Of a stretch of DNA of 64,000 nucleotides, positions 42,527 through 49,940 are shown piece by piece (positions within the stretch are counted from its first letter, which is position 1; each line of letters begins with the position of its first letter). This DNA comes from Dermatobacter hominis (GTDB lineage Bacteria > Actinomycetota > Acidimicrobiia > Acidimicrobiales > Microtrichaceae): NCBI RefSeq assembly GCF_020715685.1, contig NZ_CP085840.1, positions 3,720,001-3,784,000 of the forward strand. The letters are read 5' to 3'. Below the pieces are notes generated by a model. That model saw only the letters and a program-made list of their open reading frames with translations, had not been told where the DNA came from and made no database searches. Made by a program: the position numbers and the translations under genes.

Positions 42527-45136
42527 ATGTCCACGACCGAGCTGTCGAGCACCCCCTCCGACGTCCGATCCCGGCCCCGCGTCGTGGTCGTCGGCAACGG
42601 CATGGTCGGCCACCGCGTGCTCACCGAGCTCGTCGACCGCGGCGTCGCGCCCCACGTCGAGGTGGTGGTCGTCGGCGACGAGCGTCGCCACGCGTACGAC
42701 CGCGTCGGCCTCAGCTCGCTGTTCGGCGACCGCACCCCTGAGGACCTGTCGCTCGTCGACGACGGATTCCACGAGGAGCACGGCATCGGGCTCGTGCTCG
42801 GGGACCCGGTCGACCGCATCGACCGGACGGCCCGCACCGTCACGACGGCGTCCGGCCGGCGGCTGGCGTACGACCAGCTGGTCCTCGCGACCGGGTCGAC
42901 GCCGTTCGTCCCGCCGGTCGAGGGCAGCGACCTCGTCGGCTGCCACGTCTACCGGACCATCGACGACCTCGACGGCATCCGGGCCGACGCCGAGCGGCCC
43001 GGCGTCCGCCGGGGCGCGGTGATCGGCGGCGGGCTCCTCGGTCTCGAGGCGGCCGACGCGCTGCGCCGCCTCGGGCTCGAGACCCACGTGGTGGAGTTCG
43101 CGCCGCGGCTGATGCCCGTGCAGCTCGACGACGCCGGGGGCGCCGTCCTGCGGCGCCACGTCGAGGAGCTCGGCGTCGCCGTGCACCTCGAGCGGCAGAC
43201 CACCCGGATCGAGGCCGACCCCGCGACCGGCCGGGCCGCCGGCCTCCGGTTCGCGGACGGGACCTCGCTCGACGTCGACCTCGTGGTCTTCTCGGCCGGG
43301 ATCCGCCCGAGGGACCAGCTCGCCCGCGACGCCGGACTCGACCTCGGCCCGCGCGGCGGGGTGGCGGTCGACCGGCGCCTGGTGACCGCCGATCCCGCCG
43401 TGCTGGCGGTGGGCGAGTGCGCGGCGGTCGACGGTCGGACGTTCGGCCTCGTCGCGCCCGGCTACCGGATGGCCCGGGTCGCAGCGGCGGTGGTGGGCGA
43501 GGCGGTGGGCGCGCTGCCCGCGGGCACCGCCGAGCCGTTCGAGGACGGCGACCTGTCCACGAAGCTCAAGCTGCTCGGCGTGGACGTCGGCAGCGTGGGC
43601 GACATCCACGGCGGGCCGGAACCCGGCGGCGAGCGGCACTCGCTGCTGTGGACCGATCCGGCGGCCGGCGTGTACCAGCGCCTCGACGTCGACCGCGACG
43701 GGCGCGTGCTGGCCGCCGTGCTGGTCGGCGACGCCGCCCCGTTCGGCGAGATCCTGGCCCGGTTCCGCGGCGCCGAGGCCGTGGCCGATCCGTCGCACCT
43801 GCTCCGGCCGCCGGCGCCGCCCGACGGCGCGGACGGCCCGTCACGGGACCGGTCGATCTGCTCCTGCGAGAACGTCAGCGCCGGCTCGATCCTCGACGCC
43901 GTCGCCGGCGGGTGCTCGACGGTCGGGGAGCTGAAGGCGTGCACCAGGGCCGGGACCGGCTGCGGCGGGTGCGCCCCGGCACTCGACGAGCTGCTCGTCC
44001 GCGGGCTCCGCGAGCGCGGCGCCGAGGTCTCGGAGGCGCTGTGCGGCCACTTCCCGCAGGGCCGGGCGGAGCTGTTCGAGCTGATCCGGGCGTCGGGCAC
44101 GCGGAGCTGGTCCGACGCGCTCGCCCGGTTCGGCGCGCCCGGGGCGGCGGGCGCGGCGGGCGCCGGCTGCGAGGTCTGCAAGCCGACCGTGGCGTCGATC
44201 CTGGCCTCGCTCGGTGGCGGCCACATCCTCGACGGCGAACAGGCCGCGCTGCAGGACACCAACGACCACTTCCTGGCCAACCTCCAGCGCAACGGCACGT
44301 ACTCCGTGGTGCCCCGCATCCCCGGCGGCGAGATCACGCCCGAGCGCCTGATCGTCATCGGCGAGGTGGCCCGGGACTTCGGGCTCTACACCAAGATCAC
44401 CGGCGGCCAGCGCATCGACCTGTTCGGTGCCCGGGTCGAGCAGCTCCCGGCCATCTGGCGGCGCCTCGTCGATGCGGGGATGGAGTCCGGCCACGCCTAC
44501 GGCAAGTCGCTGCGCACGGTGAAGTCCTGCGTCGGCGAGACGTGGTGCCGCTATGGCGTGGCCGACTCGACGTCGATGGCCATCCGGCTCGAGGAGCGGT
44601 ACCGGGGCCTGCGGTCCCCGCACAAGATCAAGATGGCCGTGTCGGGGTGCGCCCGGGAGTGCGCGGAGGCGCAGAGCAAGGACGTCGGCGTCATCGCCAC
44701 CGAGCGGGGCTGGAACCTCTGGGTCGGGGGCAACGGCGGGGCCCGGCCCCGGCACGCCGAGCTGCTCGCGGAGGACCTCGGCGACGAGGAGCTCGTCCGC
44801 TGCATCGACCGCTTCCTCATGTACTACGTCCACTCCGCCGACCGCCTGCAGCGGACCGCCGCCTGGGTCGAGTCGCTCGACGGCGGCATCGACCACCTCC
44901 GCGACGTCGTGGTCGACGACGCCCTCGGCCTCGGCGAGGGGTTCCAGGCGCAGGTGCAGGAGCTCGTCGACGGCTACGAGTGCGAGTGGAGGGCGACGCT
45001 CGAGGACCCGGAGCGGCTCGCCCGGTTCGTCACGTTCGTCAACGCACCCGACGAACCCGATCCGACCGTCGTCTTCGTGCGGGAGCGCGACCAGATCCGG
45101 CCGGCCCGCGCCGACGAGCTGGCGGCGGTCCGATGA
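42527..45136 (+). CDS. nirB: NAD(P)H-dependent nitrite reductase, large subunit
   Basis: 869 residues, the full NirB layout. FAD/NAD(P)-binding reductase: RVVVVGNGMVGHRVLTELVD and GAVIGGGLLGLEAADAL. BFD-like [2Fe-2S] domain at about 445-480 (CSCENVSAGS, CTRAGTGCGGC). A second Cys pair CEVC is near 548. The sirohaem sulfite/nitrite reductase domain (about 575-860) has cluster ligands CVGETWCRYG (C-x5-C) and SGCARECAEA (C-x3-C). It reduces nitrite to ammonium in the cytosol with six electrons from NAD(P)H. Its stop overlaps nirD (ATGA). The upstream 257 bp carry a strong palindrome. Confidence 0.96.
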   Translation: MSTTELSSTPSDVRSRPRVVVVGNGMVGHRVLTELVDRGVAPHVEVVVVGDERRHAYDRVGLSSLFGDRTPEDLSLVDDGFHEEHGIGLVLGDPVDRIDRTARTVTTASGRRLAYDQLVLATGSTPFVPPVEGSDLVGCHVYRTIDDLDGIRADAERPGVRRGAVIGGGLLGLEAADALRRLGLETHVVEFAPRLMPVQLDDAGGAVLRRHVEELGVAVHLERQTTRIEADPATGRAAGLRFADGTSLDVDLVVFSAGIRPRDQLARDAGLDLGPRGGVAVDRRLVTADPAVLAVGECAAVDGRTFGLVAPGYRMARVAAAVVGEAVGALPAGTAEPFEDGDLSTKLKLLGVDVGSVGDIHGGPEPGGERHSLLWTDPAAGVYQRLDVDRDGRVLAAVLVGDAAPFGEILARFRGAEAVADPSHLLRPPAPPDGADGPSRDRSICSCENVSAGSILDAVAGGCSTVGELKACTRAGTGCGGCAPALDELLVRGLRERGAEVSEALCGHFPQGRAELFELIRASGTRSWSDALARFGAPGAAGAAGAGCEVCKPTVASILASLGGGHILDGEQAALQDTNDHFLANLQRNGTYSVVPRIPGGEITPERLIVIGEVARDFGLYTKITGGQRIDLFGARVEQLPAIWRRLVDAGMESGHAYGKSLRTVKSCVGETWCRYGVADSTSMAIRLEERYRGLRSPHKIKMAVSGCARECAEAQSKDVGVIATERGWNLWVGGNGGARPRHAELLAEDLGDEELVRCIDRFLMYYVHSADRLQRTAAWVESLDGGIDHLRDVVVDDALGLGEGFQAQVQELVDGYECEWRATLEDPERLARFVTFVNAPDEPDPTVVFVRERDQIRPARADELAAVR

Positions 45137-45489
45137 CGGTCGCGACCGACCGCTGGACCGGGGTCTGCGCCCTGGACGACCTGGTCGCCGACCGCGGCGT
45201 CGCCGCGCTGGTCGACGGCCGCCACGTGGCGGTGTTCCGCCTCAGCGGGACGGGTGAGCTGTTCGCGATCGACAACGTCGACCCGTTCGCCGCTGCGTCG
45301 GTGCTGTCGCGTGGCCTGGTGGGGGCGGCCGAGGTCGACGGGCGGTGGGAGCCCTACGTGGCCTCGCCCCTCCGCAAGCAGCGCTTCCTGCTGCGGGACG
45401 GCGCCTGCCTCGACGACCCGTCGGTGCAGGTGGCGACCTTCGGGGTCCGGGTCGAGGCGGGAGTGGTCGAGGTCGCTCCCTCCCCTTGA
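45133..45489 (+). CDS. nirD: Nitrite reductase small subunit
   Basis: 118 residues with a Rieske-like fold: WTGVCALDDLVADRGVAALV, HVAVFRLSGTGELFAIDNVDPFAAASVLSRGLVG, PYVASPLRKQRFLLRDGACLDD. The Rieske Cys-His pairs are absent, as is normal for NirD, which has the fold without the cluster. It accompanies NirB in nitrite reduction. The ATG overlaps the nirB stop. The next gene starts 74 bp downstream. Confidence 0.93.
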   Translation: MTVATDRWTGVCALDDLVADRGVAALVDGRHVAVFRLSGTGELFAIDNVDPFAAASVLSRGLVGAAEVDGRWEPYVASPLRKQRFLLRDGACLDDPSVQVATFGVRVEAGVVEVAPSP

Positions 45490-45523
45490 CGGCCCCGACG
45501 GCGGTCACCGTGGAGAGATGTGG

Positions 45524-45541
45524 CCGAAACCGGCCCGAAAC
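45524..45541 (+). promoter_or_regulatory. Direct repeat CCGAAAC, 11 bp apart
   Basis: CCGAAAC at 45524-45530 and 45535-45541, one helical turn apart, 22 bp before the regulator's preferred start. OmpR-type winged helices often bind such direct repeats. If the upstream GTG at 45510 were the true start, this would be coding. Confidence 0.35.
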
Positions 45542-45563
45542 GTCCTCCGAGCACACTCGCTCC

Positions 45564-46688
45564 GTGTTCCTCGGCGCGCTGAGCGGCTTCACGGTGGGCG
45601 TCACGGCCGACCGCCGTGCGGAGGAGCAGACCGAGCTGCTGGCCCGGCGCGGCGCCGAGGTCGTGTCGGGCCCGGTCATCCGGACCCTGCCGCTCAGCGA
45701 CGAGCAGCCGCTGACCGAGGCCACGACCGCGCTGGTCGCCGAACCGCCCGACCACGTCGTGCTGTCCACGGCCCTCGGCGTCCGGGCGTGGTACTCGAGC
45801 GCCGAGGGGCTCGGCCTGCTGGACCCGCTCCGAGCGGTGCTCCGGGATGCGACCGTGATCGCCCGCGGCCCGAAGGCGGCCGGCGCCGCCCTCACCTACG
45901 GGCTCGACGTGGACTGGGTGACGCCGAACGCCACCTACGCCGAGGTCGTCGATCACCTCGCCGTGCGCCGACCCGCCGAGGGGGAGCGGCCACGGCGCGT
46001 CGCGCTCCAGCTGGACGGCGAGCGCTCGTCAGGTCTGGCCGACGCCCTTCGCGACCTGGGCTACGAGGTCGTGCCGGTCCCTGTCTACGAGTGGCACCTG
46101 CCCGACGACCTCGGTCCCGCCGAGCGCCTCGTCGCCGCGGCGGCCGAGCGGGCCGTCGACGCGATCACGTTCACGTCGGCCCACGCGGTGACGAACTTCG
46201 GCCACATCGCCGAGTCCTCGGGTCGGCTCGGCGCGGTCGTCGAGGCCGCAGCCGCCGGCGCGCTCTCGATCGTGTGCGTCGGGCCGGTCACTGCGGCCCG
46301 GGCGCGCTCGTTCGGCTTCGACACGTGCGTCGAGCCCGCCCACCCCCGGCTCGGCGCGATGGTGCAGGCGCTCGTGGTCGCGTTCACCGACCGGACGGTC
46401 GCGGTCGACCTCCAGGGCATCCAGGTGCTGCTGCAGGGGCGGCTGGTGTCGGCCGACGGCGGCCCGCCGATCCGCCTGACCGATCGAGAGCGGGCGCTGC
46501 TCGAGGCGCTGGCGCGTCGGCCCGGTGCGGTCGTGTCGAAGCGCAGCCTGCTGAACGAGGTGTGGGCGGGCGAGTCCGACGACCACGTGGTCGAGGTCAC
46601 CGTCGCCCGGTTGCGCCGCCGCCTCGGTGCGGCCGGCGGCGGCATCGAGACCGTGGTGCGCCGTGGCTACCGCCTGGCCGCCAGCTGA
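45564..46688 (+). CDS. Uroporphyrinogen-III synthase / OmpR-type winged-helix fusion regulator
   Basis: 374 residues. Residues about 1-270 form a HemD-like bilobal domain: SGFTVGVTADRRAEEQTELLARRGAEVVSGPVIRTLP, VALQLDGERSSGLADALRDLGYEVVPVPVYEW, and DAITFTSAHAVTNF (the conserved T-S segment). Residues about 295-372 are an OmpR/PhoB winged helix: TDRERALLEALARRPGAVVS, SLLNEVWAGESDDHVVEVTVARLRRRL, VVRRGYRLAAS. Such fusions sit beside nitrate/nitrite genes in other actinobacteria (the Rv0260c type beside narK3 in M. tuberculosis). Sirohaem of NirB derives from uroporphyrinogen III, so it may sense or supply the precursor. A GTG 18 codons upstream is an alternative start. Confidence 0.87.
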   Translation: MFLGALSGFTVGVTADRRAEEQTELLARRGAEVVSGPVIRTLPLSDEQPLTEATTALVAEPPDHVVLSTALGVRAWYSSAEGLGLLDPLRAVLRDATVIARGPKAAGAALTYGLDVDWVTPNATYAEVVDHLAVRRPAEGERPRRVALQLDGERSSGLADALRDLGYEVVPVPVYEWHLPDDLGPAERLVAAAAERAVDAITFTSAHAVTNFGHIAESSGRLGAVVEAAAAGALSIVCVGPVTAARARSFGFDTCVEPAHPRLGAMVQALVVAFTDRTVAVDLQGIQVLLQGRLVSADGGPPIRLTDRERALLEALARRPGAVVSKRSLLNEVWAGESDDHVVEVTVARLRRRLGAAGGGIETVVRRGYRLAAS

Positions 46689-46699
46689 GACCTCACAGC
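46689..46699 (+). promoter_or_regulatory. Second copy of GACCTCACAGC, upstream of narK
   Basis: The 11-mer GACCTCACAGC directly follows the regulator stop and lies 87 bp before the narK start. It matches the left edge of the palindrome before nirB (42399). No palindromic partner is seen here. Confidence 0.35.
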
Positions 46700-46785
46700 C
46701 GCCTGCTCCCGGCGTGCGACCGACGTCGCGACCACGTCACGCGAGGCACACGGAGGGGAAACGGCCGACCGCGACCATCGGGGCC

Positions 46786-48339
46786 ATGACACCCCCCGCA
46801 GTCGACCACCCGCCCACGCGCCCGACGACGGGCTCGTTGATCGCCTCGATGTTCCGCCGGGGCCCGGCCCAACGGGTCCTCCACCTCACCTGGTTCGCCT
46901 TCTTCCTGACGTTCGTCGCGTGGTTCAACTTCGCCCCGTTCGCGACCACGATCGGCGGCCAGTTCGACCTCAGCACCGGGCAGCTGGTGACCCTCGGGCT
47001 CTGCAACCTGGCGCTCACCGTGCCGGCCCGCCTCGTCGTCGGCAGCCTGCTCGACCGGTTCGGCCCCCGCCGGACGTTCTCGGCGATCCTCCTGTACGCG
47101 ACGGTGCCGTGTCTGCTCTTCGCCACCGCGCAGAGCTTCGAGGTGCTGGTGCTGAGCCGGCTGCTCATGGGCGTCGTCGGCGCAGGGTTCGTCGTCGGCA
47201 TCCGGATGGTGGCGGAGTGGTTCCCACCGGCCGAGGTCGGGACGGCCGAGGGCATCTACGGCGGGTGGGGCAACTTCGGCGCCGCCGCGGCCGCGCTGAC
47301 GCTCCCGGCGGTGGCCGGCGCGGTCGGCGGCCCCGCCGGGTGGCGGTGGGCGGTGGCGGGGACGGGGGTGGTCGCCGGCCTGTACGGCCTGGCCTACCTC
47401 CGCCTCGTGCGCGACACGCCCGACGGCACGCCGTACGCCCGGGCCCGCCGGGCCGCCGCGCTCGAGGTGACGAGCCGGGGAGCGGTCTGGGGGCTCATCG
47501 CCATGTCGGTGCCGCTCGCCGGGGCGCTCGTCGTGATCGCCTGGCGCATCTTCCACGTCGGGGTGATCTCCGCCGGAGCGCTCGGCGTGGCGGTGGCGGC
47601 CTCGCTCGTGCTGCTCGCCCTCCAGGTCACGAGCGTGTGGCGGGTCAACGAGCGGGCGCGGACCTCGACGTACCCGTCGGGGCAGCGGTACCCGTTCCGA
47701 TCCGTGGCGGTCCTGTCGTTCGCCTACGCCTGCACGTTCGGCTCCGAGCTCGCCGCCGTGTCCTTCCTCCCCGAGTTCTTCGAGACGACCTGGGGGCTGT
47801 CGGCGGCGGTGGCCGGCGCGGCGGCCGCGGCGTTCGCGGTGATGAACCTCGTCTCCCGGCCCGGCGGCGGCCTGCTCTCGGACCTGGTGGCGAGCCGGCG
47901 CCGGTGGCTGTCCGTGCTGCTGGGTGGGCTCGGCGTGGGCTACCTCGTCCTCTCGCAGCTCAGCAGCGCGTGGCCGCTGTGGCTCGCCCTGGTGGCCGTG
48001 CTCGTCACGTCGGTCTTCGCCCAGGCCGGCAACGGCGCCGTGTACGCGATCGTCCCGCTCGTGCGGCGGCAGGCCAGCGGCCAGGTGTCCGGCCTCTGCG
48101 GCGCCTACGGCAACGTCGGCGGCATCGTGTTCCTCACGGTGCTCGTCGTCAGCTCCGCCCGCACGGCCTTCCTCGTCATGGGCGTGGCGAGCCTCTGCGC
48201 CTTCGTCGCCAGCCGGTGGCTGGTCGAGCCGTCGGCCAGCCACGCCGCGGCCCCGTCGCCCGAGCCGGATGGGGCCGCCGTCTCCGAGGACCCGGTCGTC
48301 GCAGGGCCGGTGCCGGTCGGCGCCGCGGTGGGCCGGTGA
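46786..48339 (+). CDS. narK: Nitrate/nitrite transporter (NarK/NasA-type MFS)
   Basis: 517 residues, about 12 membrane helices. HLTWFAFFLTFVAWFNFAPF is the NarK start (helix 1 with conserved aromatic and F-N/F-A-P residues). RLVVGSLLDRFGPRRTF is the MFS loop motif, and LLMGVVGAGFVVGIRMVAEWFPPAEVGTAEGIYGGWGNFGAA is the nitrate signature containing the substrate Arg and Gly-rich stretch. A second signature is AYGNVGGIVFLTVLV. It imports nitrate and/or exports nitrite. Its stop overlaps the Fe-S/anchor gene (GTGA), so transport and reduction are co-expressed. Confidence 0.94.
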   Translation: MTPPAVDHPPTRPTTGSLIASMFRRGPAQRVLHLTWFAFFLTFVAWFNFAPFATTIGGQFDLSTGQLVTLGLCNLALTVPARLVVGSLLDRFGPRRTFSAILLYATVPCLLFATAQSFEVLVLSRLLMGVVGAGFVVGIRMVAEWFPPAEVGTAEGIYGGWGNFGAAAAALTLPAVAGAVGGPAGWRWAVAGTGVVAGLYGLAYLRLVRDTPDGTPYARARRAAALEVTSRGAVWGLIAMSVPLAGALVVIAWRIFHVGVISAGALGVAVAASLVLLALQVTSVWRVNERARTSTYPSGQRYPFRSVAVLSFAYACTFGSELAAVSFLPEFFETTWGLSAAVAGAAAAAFAVMNLVSRPGGGLLSDLVASRRRWLSVLLGGLGVGYLVLSQLSSAWPLWLALVAVLVTSVFAQAGNGAVYAIVPLVRRQASGQVSGLCGAYGNVGGIVFLTVLVVSSARTAFLVMGVASLCAFVASRWLVEPSASHAAAPSPEPDGAAVSEDPVVAGPVPVGAAVGR

Positions 48340-49940
48340 GGACCCTGGACGCCCGCTCGGCGGTCGAGCGCTTCGACGACTGGCACGACGACCACGAGGC
48401 GCGGTCGGTCGCCGGCGCGCGCTACGAGCGGGCGCTGCCGGCATCACCACCCGCCCCCGGCTCCCAGTACCGGTTCGAGGTCGACCTCGACCGCTGCAGC
48501 GGCTGCAAGGCGTGCGTCAGCGCCTGCCACTCCCTCAACGGGCTCGACGGGGGCGAGACGTGGCGGTCGGTGGGGCTGCTGGTCGGCGGCGGCGACGCCG
48601 CGCCCGTGTGGCAGCAGCACGTGACGACGGCGTGCCACCACTGCCTCGAGCCGGCCTGCCTCGCGGGGTGCCCGGTCGACGCGTACGAGAAGGACCCGGT
48701 GACGGGGATCGTGGCGCACCTCGACGACCAGTGCATCGGCTGCCGGTACTGCATGCTGACCTGCCCGTACGAGGTGCCGTCGTTCAACGACCGGCTCGGG
48801 ATCGTGCGGAAGTGCGACATGTGCGCCGACCGGCTCACCGAGGGCGAGGCGCCCGCCTGCGTGCAGGGCTGTCCGACGGAGGCGATCTCGATCGGCGTCG
48901 TCGACACCGCCGAGCTGGCGGCGTCGCTCACGGTGGACGCCGACGAGCGGCTGGTGCCGACGGCTCCCAGGTCGGGGCTGTCGTCGCCGACCACCGTCTA
49001 CCTGACGAGCCGCCCGGTGCCCGACGACGCGGTGGCCGCCGACGACCACCGGGTCGTGCCGGCGACCGGGCACCCGCCGCTGGTCGCGATGCTGGTGCTG
49101 ACCCAGGTGTCGGTGGGTGCGGTCGTCCTCGGCGAGGCGATGGCCCTCGGCGCCGACCCCGTGGCCGACGCCGGGCGGCCCGCCGGTCCTGCGGTCGTGG
49201 CCTGGTCCGTCGCGATGGTGGCGATCCTGGCGAGCGTCCTGCACCTCGGCCGGCCGGGCGTCGCGTGGCGGGCGTTGCTCGGCGTCGGCCACTCGTGGCT
49301 GTCGCGGGAGATCCTGGCCTTCGGCGTCTACGCCGCCCTGGGCGGGGCCGCCGCGCTCGCCGCGACCGGCGGCGTGCCCGGTCCGCTCGCCACGACCCTC
49401 GGCGTGCTGACCGCGGTCAGCGGGGTCGCCGGCGTGGCGTGCTCGGCCCAGCTGTACGCGGTCACGGGCCGCGCGCTCTGGCGGCTCGACCGGACGCTGC
49501 TCCGCTTCGTCGTCACGATGGGCGTCGGAGGGGCCGCCGCCCTGGGCGCGGTCGTGGCGGTCGCGTCGGCGCTCGGGGCCGAGGGGTGGCGGGCCGACCA
49601 GGTCCGGGCGACGTCGACGGCGGTGGTCGTCGCGTCGACGGCGGCCGGCCTGCTCGGCGTGGCGTCGTTCCAGCGCCGCCACCGGGGCCGCCCGGGGCAG
49701 CTCGGTCGTTCGGTGCTCCTGCTCGACGGCCCGCTTCGACGGGACCGCCGGCGCGGCATCGTGCTCGCGGTGGCCGCCGCCGCGGTCGCCGTGGCGGCGC
49801 TCGCCACCGCGCCGGGCAGCACCGCCAGCGCCTGGTGCTGGCTCCTCGTCGCGGCCCTGGCCGTCGCGGCGTCCTGGGTCGAGCGGCACCTGTTCTTCGT
49901 GGCGGTCGCGCCGGACCGGATGCCCGGGGGGCTGCGGTGA
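48336..49940 (+). CDS. DmsB-DmsC fusion: four-cluster ferredoxin plus membrane anchor
   Basis: 534 residues. The N-terminal about 215 residues carry ferredoxin motifs CSGCKACVSAC, CHHCLEPACLAGC, CIGCRYCMLTC and CDMCADRL with ACVQGC, enough for four [4Fe-4S] clusters as in DmsB/NrfC. The C-terminal about 300 residues have eight or so membrane helices resembling DmsC (PPLVAMLVLTQVSVGAVVLG, LASVLHLGRPGVAWRALLGV with the H-L-G-R-P motif, WLSREILAFGVYAALGG). It would take electrons from quinol to the adjacent reductase. Having both functions on one chain is notable. Overlaps narK and the nitrate reductase gene by GTGA on both sides. Confidence 0.88.
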   Translation: MRTLDARSAVERFDDWHDDHEARSVAGARYERALPASPPAPGSQYRFEVDLDRCSGCKACVSACHSLNGLDGGETWRSVGLLVGGGDAAPVWQQHVTTACHHCLEPACLAGCPVDAYEKDPVTGIVAHLDDQCIGCRYCMLTCPYEVPSFNDRLGIVRKCDMCADRLTEGEAPACVQGCPTEAISIGVVDTAELAASLTVDADERLVPTAPRSGLSSPTTVYLTSRPVPDDAVAADDHRVVPATGHPPLVAMLVLTQVSVGAVVLGEAMALGADPVADAGRPAGPAVVAWSVAMVAILASVLHLGRPGVAWRALLGVGHSWLSREILAFGVYAALGGAAALAATGGVPGPLATTLGVLTAVSGVAGVACSAQLYAVTGRALWRLDRTLLRFVVTMGVGGAAALGAVVAVASALGAEGWRADQVRATSTAVVVASTAAGLLGVASFQRRHRGRPGQLGRSVLLLDGPLRRDRRRGIVLAVAAAAVAVAALATAPGSTASAWCWLLVAALAVAASWVERHLFFVAVAPDRMPGGLR

